Positions 25,423-34,436 of a stretch of 48,124 nt of DNA are shown piece after piece; position 1 is the stretch's first letter, and every line of letters begins with the position of its first letter. Under the pieces are notes generated by a model, which saw nothing but the letters and a program-made list of their open reading frames with translations, was not told the origin of the DNA and ran no database searches. Location of the stretch: positions 1 through 48,124 of the forward strand of contig NZ_RHLQ01000027.1 in the NCBI RefSeq assembly GCF_003711845.1, in the 5' to 3' direction. The position numbers and the translations under genes are program-made. Origin of the DNA: Lysinibacillus halotolerans. Lineage in GTDB: Bacteria; Bacillota; Bacilli; Bacillales_A; Planococcaceae.

Positions 25423-26460
25423 ATGGGGATTCAATCATTTACAAACCAAGTCAAGGAAATGAACAATTTATCCTTTGAAGAAATGCTTCAAGCTGCTGAA
25501 TGCATATTTAATGAAGAAACTCCAAAAGAGGATATTGCAGATCTTTTAATCGCATTAAGTAACAAAGGTGAAACAACGGAGGAAGTAGCAGCCCTTGCGA
25601 CTGTTATGAAATCGAATGCCCTTCCTTTACCATTGCCTGAAGGAAACTATCTTGATAACTGTGGTACAGGTGGGGATGGTTTAAAAAGCTTCAATATTAG
25701 TACTACGTCTGCCTTCGTATTAGCCGCAAATGGTGTATCTGTCGTGAAACATGGTAATCGTAAAATATCTAGTGCATCTGGAAGTTCTGATGTACTACAA
25801 GCTTTAGGAATTCATACAGAGTTTTCTATAGAAGATTCCATTGATTTATTACAACGAGAAGGAATTACTTTTCTCCATGCGCCAAACGTTCATCCAAAAC
25901 TAAAACGAATAGGTGAGATTCGACGAACTATTGGAAAACCAACGATTTTTAATATGGTGGGCCCTTTAACAAATCCCGCAAATTTAACAACGCAGCTCGT
26001 CGGCATTAACCGTCCTGAATTTGTTAGCCAGTATGCAGAAGCCCTTCGTATTTTAGGTCGTCAACGGGCAATTGTCGTTTCTGGTTCACAAGGGATGGAT
26101 GAAGCATCGTTAGATTCCAATAATACGTTCGCCTTATTAGAAAAGGGAGAAATTAAACCATTTTCAATCGACATACAATCCCTTGGCTTAACCCCCGTTT
26201 CCATCACGGCATTACGCGGTGGTACACCAGAAGAAAATGCCGTTATTTTAACAGAGTTATTGCAAGGGAAACAAAGTGTTTATTTTGATGTAGTCGTTTT
26301 TAATTCAGCCCTCGGTTTGTTTGCCCACGGTACCGTTGACTCGGTAAAAGATGGGGTCGAACTTGCACGGGATAGCATTTTATCTGGAAAAGCATTACGT
26401 AAACTTGAGGCTGTTGTGGAATATAGTCAAGGAATTGTAAAGGAGCGTGCGGTACAATGA
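25423..26460 (+). CDS. trpD: Anthranilate phosphoribosyltransferase
   Basis: Joins anthranilate with PRPP to give phosphoribosyl-anthranilate. The 345 residues carry the PRPP site DNCGTGGDGLKSFNIST near residue 77, KHGNRKISSASGSSDVL near 110 and the IGEIRRTIGKPTIFNMVGPLTNPA-type region near 166. It is the first gene of the operon, following the T-box; AGGAGG lies ten bases upstream. Its stop overlaps the trpC start by four bases (ATGA). In B. subtilis trpE comes first, but it is missing here. Confidence 0.97.
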   Translation: MGIQSFTNQVKEMNNLSFEEMLQAAECIFNEETPKEDIADLLIALSNKGETTEEVAALATVMKSNALPLPLPEGNYLDNCGTGGDGLKSFNISTTSAFVLAANGVSVVKHGNRKISSASGSSDVLQALGIHTEFSIEDSIDLLQREGITFLHAPNVHPKLKRIGEIRRTIGKPTIFNMVGPLTNPANLTTQLVGINRPEFVSQYAEALRILGRQRAIVVSGSQGMDEASLDSNNTFALLEKGEIKPFSIDIQSLGLTPVSITALRGGTPEENAVILTELLQGKQSVYFDVVVFNSALGLFAHGTVDSVKDGVELARDSILSGKALRKLEAVVEYSQGIVKERAVQ

Positions 26461-27254
26461 CGATTTTACAAACGATTTTAGATCATAAATCAACCATTCT
26501 TTCATCCCTTTTAGAAAATGAACCACAATTTGAAGTAAAGAGAAAAACACGCCCTTCTCTATATAATGATTTAAGAAAAGCAGAAACGCTTCAAATTATT
26601 TCCGAGATGAAGCGGGCTTCTCCATCTAAGGGTCTTATCGCTGAAGGGGCAAACCCAATCGAGCAAGCGAAAACATATGAACAGGCAGGAGCTGCTTGCA
26701 TTTCTGTTTTAACAGAAGAAAAGTTTTTCAAAGGCTCCTTTCAAGATTTAGTTGATATCGCCAATCATGTGGATATTCCTATTTTAAATAAAGATTTTAT
26801 TATTCATGAAGTACAAATAGATTATGCGAAAGCTGCCGGTGCTTCCGTCATTTTATTAATTGTTGCTGCCCTTTCCGATGAAAAGCTAAAAGCGTTTTAC
26901 ACTTACGCCAGCATGTTAGGTTTAGACGTTTTAGTGGAAGTACACAACGAAGAGGAACTTGATCGGGCATTAGCTATACATCCAAAAATTATTGGTGTAA
27001 ACAATCGGGATTTAAAAACCTTCACCGTCGATCTTGCCCAGAGTGAAAAATTAGCCAATAAACTAAATGATTATGATGACATTGTCTTTATTAGTGAAAG
27101 TGGCATTTGGAATGCAGAAGATGCAACCCGGGTTGCTAAAGCTGGTGCTCACGGTGTTTTAGTCGGTGAATCATTAATGCGTAGTGGAGATGTGGGAGAA
27201 GCATTAACCTCCTTACAAGTTCCCCTCCCCTTTGTCGCAAAGGAAGTGAAGTAA
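26457..27254 (+). CDS. trpC: Indole-3-glycerol phosphate synthase
   Basis: Closes the indole ring by converting CdRP to indole-3-glycerol phosphate. It is a 265-residue TIM barrel with IISEMKRASPSKG near residue 48 (catalytic Lys), VLTEEKFFKGS near 84, ILNKDFI near 109, GVNNRDLKTF near 180 and the phosphate-binding ISESGI and GVLVGESLMRS near the C-terminus. The start overlaps trpD, and the stop overlaps the trpF start by one base (TAATG), so translation is coupled. Confidence 0.97.
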   Translation: MTILQTILDHKSTILSSLLENEPQFEVKRKTRPSLYNDLRKAETLQIISEMKRASPSKGLIAEGANPIEQAKTYEQAGAACISVLTEEKFFKGSFQDLVDIANHVDIPILNKDFIIHEVQIDYAKAAGASVILLIVAALSDEKLKAFYTYASMLGLDVLVEVHNEEELDRALAIHPKIIGVNNRDLKTFTVDLAQSEKLANKLNDYDDIVFISESGIWNAEDATRVAKAGAHGVLVGESLMRSGDVGEALTSLQVPLPFVAKEVK

Positions 27255-27880
27255 TGGCAAAAGTAAAAATTTGTGGACTTAAAGAAGAAGAACATGTGAA
27301 AGCCGCTGTTGAGGCTGGTGCCACATGGATTGGTTTTATGTTTGCCCAGAGCAAACGACAAATATCCTTTGAACAGGCCCGTAAGTTAGCTCAAAGTATT
27401 CCCGCACATGTGAAAAAAGTTGGTGTTTTTGTCAATCCAACCGCCCAACAAGTACGAGAAGCTGTTGAACTAGTTGATCTTGATTATGTTCAATACCATG
27501 GAAATGAAGAAGCCCAATTTATTAAACAGTTAGGCTATCCTTCCATCAAAGCATTTTCCATTAAAAATGCGGATGATGTAAAAAGGGCTAGTCAGTATGA
27601 AGTGGACTATTATTTATTTGACGCGCCTGGTACGAACTATGCTGGAGGGAGCGGTCACATTTTTGATTGGACTTTACTAGACCAACTTTCCATTCCTAAG
27701 AGCAAGGTCATTTTAGCTGGTGGACTCAATAGTGAAAATGTTCTTCATGCTATTGCCCAAGTGAATCCTTTTGGTGTAGATGTCTCAAGTGGCGTTGAAA
27801 AAAAAGGGATAAAGGACAGTCACTTGATTAAACAATTTATCGAAACAGCATCACAGAAATTAACTAGTGTAGCGAAATAA
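27254..27880 (+). CDS. trpF: Phosphoribosylanthranilate isomerase
   Basis: Amadori isomerisation of phosphoribosyl-anthranilate to CdRP. A 208-residue TIM barrel with the catalytic Cys in KVKICGLKEEEHV near residue 7 and the catalytic Asp in YYLFDAP near 117. The phosphate site is ILAGGLNSENV near 155 and DVSSGVE near 178. It follows trpC by a one-base overlap and precedes trpB by 38 bases. Confidence 0.97.
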   Translation: MAKVKICGLKEEEHVKAAVEAGATWIGFMFAQSKRQISFEQARKLAQSIPAHVKKVGVFVNPTAQQVREAVELVDLDYVQYHGNEEAQFIKQLGYPSIKAFSIKNADDVKRASQYEVDYYLFDAPGTNYAGGSGHIFDWTLLDQLSIPKSKVILAGGLNSENVLHAIAQVNPFGVDVSSGVEKKGIKDSHLIKQFIETASQKLTSVAK

Positions 27881-27918
27881 ATAGGATGGATGAATGAATG
27901 AAAAAGGAGCGGATATAA

Positions 27919-29109
27919 ATGACAACAGAATTAAAAGGTCGATTCGGTCGATTTGGTGGACAGTTCGTACCTGAAACATTAATGACAGCTTTACAAGAAT
28001 TGGATGCTGCTTATGACAAAGTCAAAAGCGACGAATCTTTCCAAGACGAACTTCGCTACTACTTAAAAAATTACGTAGGGCGTCAAACCCCCCTCTATTT
28101 TGCTGAACGTTTAACCGAATATTGTGGTGGAGCAAAAATTTACTTGAAACGGGAAGATTTAAATCATACAGGAGCTCATAAAATTAATAATGCCCTTGGG
28201 CAAACACTTCTTGCGAAACGTATGGGGAAAAATAAAATTGTTGCTGAAACTGGTGCTGGTCAACATGGTGTTGCTACTGCCACTGCCTGTGCCCTTCTCA
28301 ATTTAGACTGTATTGTTTACATGGGAGCAGAAGATGTTAAACGGCAAGCTTTAAACGTCTTCCGCATGGAGCTTCTTGGCACAAAAGTAGTCGCCGTTGA
28401 TAAAGGTTCTGCCACATTAAAAGATGCGGTAAACGAAGCATTACGCCACTGGGTAACAAACATTGAAGATACCCACTATATTTTAGGTTCTGCTATGGGT
28501 CCCCATCCATTTCCTACAATTGTTCGTGATTTTCAACGGGTGATTGGTGATGAAACTCGGGAACAAATATTAGAATTGGAAGACCGTCTACCTAACGCTG
28601 TTGTGGCTTGTGTTGGTGGTGGTAGTAACTCTATCGGCATGTTCTATCCATTTGTTGAAGACGAAGATGTCGCTTTATATGGTGTAGAAGCTGCAGGGAA
28701 AGGAATTGAAACAGGGATGCATGCTGCTGCTATTCAAGGTGGTCAAACTGGTGTTTTACACGGAGCATTTATGTACTTATTACAAGATAACAACGGCTTT
28801 GTTCAAGAAGCCCATTCCATCTCTGCCGGTCTGGATTATCCTGGGGTCGGACCAGAACATTGTCACCTTCACGAAATCGGGCGAGCATCTTACGGTACCG
28901 TTACAGATGATGAGGCGTTGGAAGGAGTTAAGTTACTTTGTCGCACGGAAGGTATCCTTCCCGCCTTGGAAAGTGCCCATGCCATCTATTTTGCAGCCAA
29001 TCTCGCAAAAACAATGGCACCCGATGAAATTCTTGTCATTTGCCTATCTGGTCGTGGTGACAAAGACGTTCATACAATTTCTGCTGCCCTTGGAGGTGAC
29101 CTTTCATGA
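27919..29109 (+). CDS. trpB: Tryptophan synthase beta chain
   Basis: PLP enzyme joining indole and serine to tryptophan, in complex with TrpA. The 396 residues include [11 protein letters not shown] at the start, the PLP Lys in [15 protein letters not shown] near residue 86, [12 protein letters not shown] near 109 and the phosphate loop [12 protein letters not shown] near 231. This is the TrpB1 type that pairs with TrpA. AAGGAG lies upstream of the start. Its last four bases overlap the trpA start. Confidence 0.98.
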   Translation: MTTELKGRFGRFGGQFVPETLMTALQELDAAYDKVKSDESFQDELRYYLKNYVGRQTPLYFAERLTEYCGGAKIYLKREDLNHTGAHKINNALGQTLLAKRMGKNKIVAETGAGQHGVATATACALLNLDCIVYMGAEDVKRQALNVFRMELLGTKVVAVDKGSATLKDAVNEALRHWVTNIEDTHYILGSAMGPHPFPTIVRDFQRVIGDETREQILELEDRLPNAVVACVGGGSNSIGMFYPFVEDEDVALYGVEAAGKGIETGMHAAAIQGGQTGVLHGAFMYLLQDNNGFVQEAHSISAGLDYPGVGPEHCHLHEIGRASYGTVTDDEALEGVKLLCRTEGILPALESAHAIYFAANLAKTMAPDEILVICLSGRGDKDVHTISAALGGDLS

Positions 29110-29888
29110 GTTTGTTAAAGAAAACGATTTTATCTATCACAGCTCAAGGCCATAAAGCATTTGTACCGTATATAATGGCTGGCGACGGTGGTTTAAATAA
29201 ATTACAACCGACGATTTTAAAATTACAACAGCTGGGAGTTACAGCAATTGAAGTTGGGATTCCCTTTACAGATCCAGTTGCAGATGGACCTACGATTGAA
29301 CGGGCTGGTGAACGGGCTTTAGCAAATGGGACCACTTTACACACTGTCCTTGAAACATTAACTTCCTTTGCGAGTGAATTGACGGTACCCCTTGTAGCTA
29401 TGACCTATTTAAATCCTATACTAGCCTATGGAACGGAGAAATTTGCTAAAGATGCCCGGGCTGCCGGTATTCGTGGAGTCATTATTCCAGATATGCCCCT
29501 CGAGGAAAGTGAAATTGTTCAGCCTGCTTTAAAGAATGCATCGATTGATCTTGTCCAGCTTGTATCTTTAACGAGTACTCCAGAACGGATTGAACGTTTA
29601 ACAAAAAGAAGTGAAGGGTTCATTTATGCTGTCACTGTAAATGGGATTACTGGTGCCCGGTCCTCCTTTGCAACCCAATTGGATGAACACTTTAAAAAAA
29701 TTCAAACGTATACGGATACACCTGTTTTAGCAGGCTTTGGTATTTCAACACCTGATCACGTAAAAAGTTTCGGATCATTTTGTAGCGGGGTAATTGTTGG
29801 TAGTAAGATTGTTGACTGTCTAGTTCAAGATGATTGGACTACCATTGAAAACTTAGTGAAAGCTTCAAAAACAGTTGCTATGAAGTAA
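29106..29888 (+). CDS. trpA: Tryptophan synthase alpha chain
   Basis: Cleaves indole-3-glycerol phosphate to indole and glyceraldehyde 3-phosphate, passing indole to TrpB. The 260-residue TIM barrel has the catalytic Glu in [16 protein letters not shown] near residue 49 and the catalytic Asp in [11 protein letters not shown] near 130. [15 protein letters not shown] near 174 and AGFGIST near 212 bind phosphate. It is the last gene of the operon and is followed by a terminator. Confidence 0.97.
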   Translation: MSLLKKTILSITAQGHKAFVPYIMAGDGGLNKLQPTILKLQQLGVTAIEVGIPFTDPVADGPTIERAGERALANGTTLHTVLETLTSFASELTVPLVAMTYLNPILAYGTEKFAKDARAAGIRGVIIPDMPLEESEIVQPALKNASIDLVQLVSLTSTPERIERLTKRSEGFIYAVTVNGITGARSSFATQLDEHFKKIQTYTDTPVLAGFGISTPDHVKSFGSFCSGVIVGSKIVDCLVQDDWTTIENLVKASKTVAMK

Positions 29889-29897
29889 TCCTTTAAG

Positions 29898-29930
29898 GCC
29901 ATTGAATCTTTATATTCAATGGCTCTTTTT
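29898..29930 (+). terminator. Terminator of the trp operon
   Basis: GCCATTGAAT (29898-29907) pairs exactly with ATTCAATGGC (29914-29923), followed by TCTTTTTT. Confidence 0.9.
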
Positions 29931-29993
29931 TATAAATATAAAAAAATAGTGCCGACTTTAATAGAAGCCAGCACGTTTTATATCGTAATAAAT

Positions 29994-30203
29994 TTAACGG
30001 GATGCTTTTGGTGGTTGGCAAACATCACATTTACGTTGGTTATTATTTTTAAATTTCGTAAACGTTTTTTCAAAATGACTACCACAGGCACATTGGAATA
30101 ATAATTTTTGAGAAAACCCATGGAATTCCGTTGTTAGTAACTTACTATCTGAATTATTTTCAACAAATTGTTTAATTTTATCAATCGTCCATCGTTTGTT
30201 CAT
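29994..30203 (-). CDS. Small zinc-finger protein (phage endonuclease-associated type)
   Basis: A 69-residue basic protein. The N-terminal RWTIDKIKQFVENNSDSKLL helix and the Cys pairs CACG (near 38-41) and CDVC (near 59-62) match the small zinc-finger domain often found at the N-terminus of phage HNH endonucleases and related proteins (DUF723-like). Here it stands alone, without a nuclease domain. It probably binds zinc and nucleic acid. An ORF of this form may be a remnant of a mobile element or a free-standing DNA-binding protein. It has an AGGAGT-type ribosome site. Confidence 0.6.
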   Translation of the reverse strand: MNKRWTIDKIKQFVENNSDSKLLTTEFHGFSQKLLFQCACGSHFEKTFTKFKNNNQRKCDVCQPPKASR

Positions 30204-30289
30204 TTTTTTACTCCTTATATCGTTTAAATATCTTTCGTTGTTTCTTTAATCGTCATCTAAAATAGAATCCTTTTATATCAATATTCATT

Positions 30290-30667
30290 TTATTCCTGAT
30301 TAAACCACAGTGGTTCTTTGTCATCAACATCGCCATTATAATTAATTAAAATTTCTTCTCCAGCTTTTATATCTTTAAATGCATAAAAATCAAAAGTATG
30401 ATTGTTAAAATTAATTTCGTAAATAGCATTCGGTTCATAGGAATGATTAAATAACATTCCATACCCTAAAAGGATTGCAGTATGATTAATTCCATACTCA
30501 AAAGCGTAATCAGCGAGGAGGGTTTGTTCAATATGTTGATGTTGGTCATTTGGATAGGAAATGACTGGTGCTTCGTGTAATAGCTCCCCTTTTTTAATAT
30601 CACATGTTGCAAATACCCCTCTATTGAATTCTCCATCACTTAGCGGAGATGTTTTTACTTCAATCAT
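30290..30667 (-). CDS. SET-domain protein
   Basis: A 125-residue protein made up almost entirely of a SET domain. The S-adenosylmethionine-binding motifs are visible: RGVFATCDIKKGELLHEAP near residue 16, FNHSYEPNA near 73 and AGEEILINY near 102. No post-SET Cys motif is present. Such short SET proteins occur in diverse bacteria and are thought to methylate protein lysines; the target is unknown. It stands alone, about 90 bases upstream of the small zinc-finger gene on the same strand. Confidence 0.85.
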   Translation of the reverse strand: MIEVKTSPLSDGEFNRGVFATCDIKKGELLHEAPVISYPNDQHQHIEQTLLADYAFEYGINHTAILLGYGMLFNHSYEPNAIYEINFNNHTFDFYAFKDIKAGEEILINYNGDVDDKEPLWFNQE

Positions 30668-30879
30668 GTTGTTCGCCTACTCACTTTTAAATTTTCTTTC
30701 TAACTGTAACATTAATTTGCATATTAGTAACGAATTTTTCATTTTAAAACTTCTTTATAAACTTTTTTGTTGCATTAAACTTCCCAACAGACGAATAGGC
30801 ACATTCCCCTTTTTTATTGTTACACGCCTTCTTTTTAGAATATTCCTTTCAGTCAATATTATTTATTTTTCTAACAAAA

Positions 30880-30906
30880 AAGTGCAAATCCCTTTGATTT
30901 GCACTT
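30880..30906 (-). terminator. Terminator of the threonine dehydrogenase gene
   Basis: AAGTGCAAATC (30880-30890) pairs exactly with GATTTGCACTT (30896-30906). On the minus strand a T run follows. Confidence 0.9.
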
Positions 30907-30915
30907 CTGTCTTAT

Positions 30916-31863
30916 TTATGAAATTGCTTTTAATTTTCTGTTTAATTTTTCTAGCATATCAATTGTCATTTTTTCTAAATTATACTGAGCTTTAAAGCCC
31001 CATTCTTCTACTGCCGCTGAAGAATCAATGGAGTTTGGCCAGCTATCTGCAATCGCTTGACGAGTAGGATCTACGTCATAGTCCATTTCAAATGTTGGAA
31101 TATGCTTTTTAATCTCCGCTGCAATTTGCGAAGGCTCGAAGCTCATTGCAGTTATGTTAAAGGCGTTACGATGTTTTAATTTTGAGCCGTCTGCTTCCAT
31201 TAAATCTACAATCGCTTGCAATGCATCTGGCATATACATCATGTCCATATAGGTACCCTCTGCAATGTATGAGGTGTAGCGACCATTCTCAACCGCTTTA
31301 TAATAAATATCTACTGCATAATCCGTTGTACCGCCACCAGGAGGAGTTGCATATGAAATTAACCCTGGGAATCGAACGCCACGCGTATCTACTCCATAAC
31401 GAGTAAAGTAATAATCACATAATAGCTCCCCGGCTACTTTGTTTACGCCATACATCGTCGTAGGGCGTTGGAGCGTATCTTGCGGAGTATTATCCTTAGG
31501 TGTTGATGGACCAAACGCTCCAATGGAACTTGGTGTGAAAAATTGCAAATTTAACTCCCGTGCTACTTCAAGGGCGTTCATTAACCCACCCATATTTAAA
31601 TTCCATGCAAACTGGGGATTTTTCTCTGCTGTTGCAGAAAGTAATGCAGCCATATGAATCATCGTATCCGCACCGAATTGTTTTGAAAGCTCATACATTC
31701 GGTTCTCATCAGTTACATCTAACACTTCAAAAGGACCATTAACGTCCTTTTCTTTACGGATATCCGTAGCTAAAACGTTGTCTTTTCCATATATATCTCG
31801 TAATTTTACAATAAGTTCTGATCCAATTTGACCCAATGCACCCGTGACAATAATTTTTTTCAT
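30916..31863 (-). CDS. L-threonine 3-dehydrogenase, SDR type
   Basis: Oxidises threonine to 2-amino-3-ketobutyrate with NAD. The 315-residue protein is an extended [13 protein letters not shown] (TGxxGxxG-type) near residue 7 binds NAD, and [11 protein letters not shown] near 140 holds the catalytic Tyr and Lys. Its closest family is the short-chain threonine dehydrogenase (Flavobacterium/human TDH type), not the zinc MDR Tdh of E. coli. The GGAGGG ribosome site seven to eight bases upstream fixes the start at 31863. The partner enzyme Kbl is at 45179-46366, 13 kb away, whereas the two are often adjacent. A UDP-sugar epimerase is the alternative but fits less well. Confidence 0.85.
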   Translation of the reverse strand: MKKIIVTGALGQIGSELIVKLRDIYGKDNVLATDIRKEKDVNGPFEVLDVTDENRMYELSKQFGADTMIHMAALLSATAEKNPQFAWNLNMGGLMNALEVARELNLQFFTPSSIGAFGPSTPKDNTPQDTLQRPTTMYGVNKVAGELLCDYYFTRYGVDTRGVRFPGLISYATPPGGGTTDYAVDIYYKAVENGRYTSYIAEGTYMDMMYMPDALQAIVDLMEADGSKLKHRNAFNITAMSFEPSQIAAEIKKHIPTFEMDYDVDPTRQAIADSWPNSIDSSAAVEEWGFKAQYNLEKMTIDMLEKLNRKLKAIS

Positions 31864-32045
31864 ATATATGCACCCTCCTCTGATGATAAACAAATGTACA
31901 CTCCGAAAATACAATAAAACGTTGTTATATCAATGTTTTTGGCGATTTTTATTATAACCCGTTCACTTATAAAAGACAATACTTAATTGTTTGTCTTTTT
32001 TAAATATTTGTTCTCCATAGCATATGCAACTTCTTTAAGAGATGT

Positions 32046-32120
32046 AAAAAAGCTAACCAAATCCATACGAGTCCTACCTAACGAATGATTTCGGTAAGAT
32101 TCTGAATCGGTTAGCTTTTA
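32046..32120 (-). terminator. Terminator of uvrX-yolD
   Basis: AAAAAAGCTAACC (32046-32058) pairs with GGTTAGCTTTT (from 32109). The loop is large (50 bases) and contains smaller structure. The T run lies on the minus-strand side. Confidence 0.7.
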
Positions 32121-32126
32121 TTTTAT

Positions 32127-32462
32127 TTAATCAACAGAAGAATAGGTAATCGAAAAAATCGAATAAAAGGGAAATTTACGACCATCCTCAAAAGACAACG
32201 TCCCTTTCGTTACATTAAAAGCGGAAATAATGCCTGTTGCTTTAAAAATATGATTGTCTTCCCAAAGGCCTAATTCCACTTCCGCTTTATTATGATAGGC
32301 AATTTGCAGTTGCTCACTAAGTTCCTGCAATGCCCATTCGTCTAATTCGGGTTTTTTAACGTAATCATCCTTCTCATGCCATTCTCGTAATAATTCCACG
32401 TGTTCTGGCAGCATCATTGCGTTCCATTTAATATTTCCACGGTCTCGAATCATCATCTTCAC
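32127..32462 (-). CDS. yolD: YolD-like protein
   Basis: A 111-residue protein of the YolD family, small partners of Y-family polymerases in Bacillus (YolD with UvrX, YqjX with YqjW). IRDRGNIKWNAMMLPEHVELL at the N-terminus is the family signature, and the C-terminal FPFYSIFSITY segment is a beta strand. The molecular role is not established; it is thought to help or regulate the polymerase. It is the second gene after uvrX, 42 bases downstream, so the LexA box upstream of uvrX controls both. Confidence 0.9.
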   Translation of the reverse strand: MKMMIRDRGNIKWNAMMLPEHVELLREWHEKDDYVKKPELDEWALQELSEQLQIAYHNKAEVELGLWEDNHIFKATGIISAFNVTKGTLSFEDGRKFPFYSIFSITYSSVD

Positions 32463-32504
32463 CTCTTGTCATAAAATGTTCGTGACCTACTCTCTAACAC
32501 CACT

Positions 32505-33806
32505 TTATTTTTTATGACCACCTACTAACTGGGCCCGTTTAACGGCTGTTCCTGCTTCTGTATAAGAAACGGCACGTAGAACTGCTGTAGAGCCATGCTT
32601 TGACCGTAAATAGTCCATTGTTGCACCTAGTTTTCGTTTTCTCCATTTCCTATCATCAAACAAACTTAGCTGCATGGAGTTTTCGGATTCTAACTTCGAA
32701 ATGCTTAAAGAAATTTGCCTTACCGGGCGTTCTGCATAATGTTCATCGAGCAATTGCTCACATACTTTATAAATTTTCATCGTGTCGTTCGTTGGCTCGT
32801 CAATCGTCCGTGCTCGATGAAAACCACCTCCGAAAGCATCTTTACTATAACTAACCCCAAGGGAAATCGTTCTTCCAACTTGATACGCTTCCCTTGCTCT
32901 TCTTGCCACGTCCTCACACATTTCGAGAATGACAGCAAGAATTTCACTACGACTTCGATAATCCCGCATTAGCACTTGCCCTTTCCCAAAACTAATTTGC
33001 CCTTGTGCTAACGGTGCACCAAGCGGGGATAAATCAATTCCCCATGCATGATAGTAAAGCTGATTACCCATAATACCAAAACAATCTTCTAATGTTTTTA
33101 AATCGGTATTAGCTAAATCACCTACTGTAAAAATTCCCATATTATTTAACGTACGTTCTGTTCTGCGACCGATTCCCCACATTTCTGAAAGGGGGGATAA
33201 GGGCCAAAGTTTTGTAGGAACGTCTTCGTATGTCCATTTGGCAAAATCTTTCTTTTTCCCTTCTAAATCTAGTGCAAGTTTTGCCATTAACATATTAGGT
33301 CCCATTCCAACGGCGCTTGGTATTTGAAATTGTCGATAAATACTTTCTTGAATAAATTTAGCTGTTTCTTCTGGTGGTCCCCACAGTTTTTCAGTGCCAC
33401 TAAGATCAACAAAGCTTTCATCGATGCTATAAACGTGAATTGCTTCCTTTGGAACAAATTGATTAATTAAATTCGTAATTTCCATCGACATTTGCACGAA
33501 AAATTCCATTTTCGGTTCAAATAATCGAATATCAGGATGTTTTGGAATTTCAAAAAGACGAGAGCCTGTTTTAATACCAAACCGTTTCTTCATCGGTGGT
33601 GATGCAGCAAGCACAATACTTCCCTTTTGCTGGAAGTTCCCTATAACCGCAATCGGTACTTTAAGGGGATCAAGATTTTCAAGCATCGCCATACAACTGG
33701 CATAAAAGCATCGCATATCGATACAAATAATCGGTCGATTCGGTGCATGTTCGTACTTTTCCAATGAATTTGTCTCATCCGCTTCTCTATCCTTCAACCC
33801 ATGCAT
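32505..33806 (-). CDS. uvrX: Y-family DNA polymerase, UvrX/PolY2 type
   Basis: Translesion DNA polymerase of the DinB/UmuC superfamily, used under DNA damage. The 433-residue protein has the catalytic site IICIDMRCFYASCMA near residue 27 (Asp and the steric-gate aromatic), YSIDESFVDLSG near 126 and MWGIGRRTERTLNNMGI near 211 (HhH). LDPLKVPIAVIG near 47 belongs to the fingers. It lacks a beta-clamp motif I can confirm. Pairing with yolD and a LexA box marks it as the UvrX/YqjW group, not the constitutive PolIV. ATG 33806 is favoured by GGAGG seven bases upstream. Confidence 0.93.
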   Translation of the reverse strand: MHGLKDREADETNSLEKYEHAPNRPIICIDMRCFYASCMAMLENLDPLKVPIAVIGNFQQKGSIVLAASPPMKKRFGIKTGSRLFEIPKHPDIRLFEPKMEFFVQMSMEITNLINQFVPKEAIHVYSIDESFVDLSGTEKLWGPPEETAKFIQESIYRQFQIPSAVGMGPNMLMAKLALDLEGKKKDFAKWTYEDVPTKLWPLSPLSEMWGIGRRTERTLNNMGIFTVGDLANTDLKTLEDCFGIMGNQLYYHAWGIDLSPLGAPLAQGQISFGKGQVLMRDYRSRSEILAVILEMCEDVARRAREAYQVGRTISLGVSYSKDAFGGGFHRARTIDEPTNDTMKIYKVCEQLLDEHYAERPVRQISLSISKLESENSMQLSLFDDRKWRKRKLGATMDYLRSKHGSTAVLRAVSYTEAGTAVKRAQLVGGHKK

Positions 33807-33841
33807 CACTACACCTCCAATTTATCTATTATTAATATATA

Positions 33842-33855
33842 CGAACATTCGTTCT
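33842..33855 (-). promoter_or_regulatory. LexA (DinR) box of uvrX-yolD
   Basis: CGAACATTCGTTCT carries the B. subtilis LexA consensus CGAACNNNNGTTCG with one end mismatch (perfect GAAC-N4-GTTC). It lies 36 bases before the uvrX start. SOS induction of the pair is therefore expected. Confidence 0.9.
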
Positions 33856-34436
33856 TATATTCATTTTAAAATGAGATAATTGAGACGACAAGAGGAAGTA
33901 TATGGAAGATACTGAAAGGCGCTAGTGGAATATATTTCTTTCACCTTAAAGCGAGAGTGCTGAAACACGGTTTACTACAAAGATGCTAAGTTACTATTTT
34001 TATCCCACAAGTCACTCCCCTCTCCCCATCACTTATTGAAATGAAGATGATTGAAATGCAATGATTATATATAATAGAAATATATATAAGGGAGAAATGC
34101 ATAATCAGCAAGTGAAAGAATAAAACTTAGAATAAAAGAGATACCTGAAAAAAATCGGATATTCTATTTGCAAACATTGAAAATACATAACGGTATCCAC
34201 TTTAAGAAATGACCATTATCGCTAGTCAACTTCCTAATTAGTTACACGAGTTATAGAGGAATATACTAAGGGAAGGAATAGAATAAATATTTTTTGAAAA
34301 TTAATTGTATCGACAATAACTGATAAAATCCCCTCTTTATTGGAAAAAAACGAATAAATTTGATAGGCTTAAAGAGTTGTCAACTTTTTTAATCATATTA
34401 AAAATCGTGAAAACTTTTTGAAGAAAGGAATTTAGG
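33856..34436. other. Gene-free region before the BCCT transporter
   Basis: About 580 bases without a supported gene. There is no ribosome site plus frame that reads beyond a few tens of codons, no strong hairpin and no known riboswitch. TTGTCA at about 34376 may be a -35 box for the transporter, but its -10 is unclear. The length suggests lost genes or a complex control region. Confidence 0.5.

Noticed and set aside
28706-29155. 149-codon frame across the trpB end and trpA start
   Set aside because: It overlaps two well-supported trp genes in another frame and has no protein features.
34376-34436. Promoter of the BCCT gene
   Set aside because: TTGTCA lacks a convincing -10 box at the right distance, so it was not listed as a feature.
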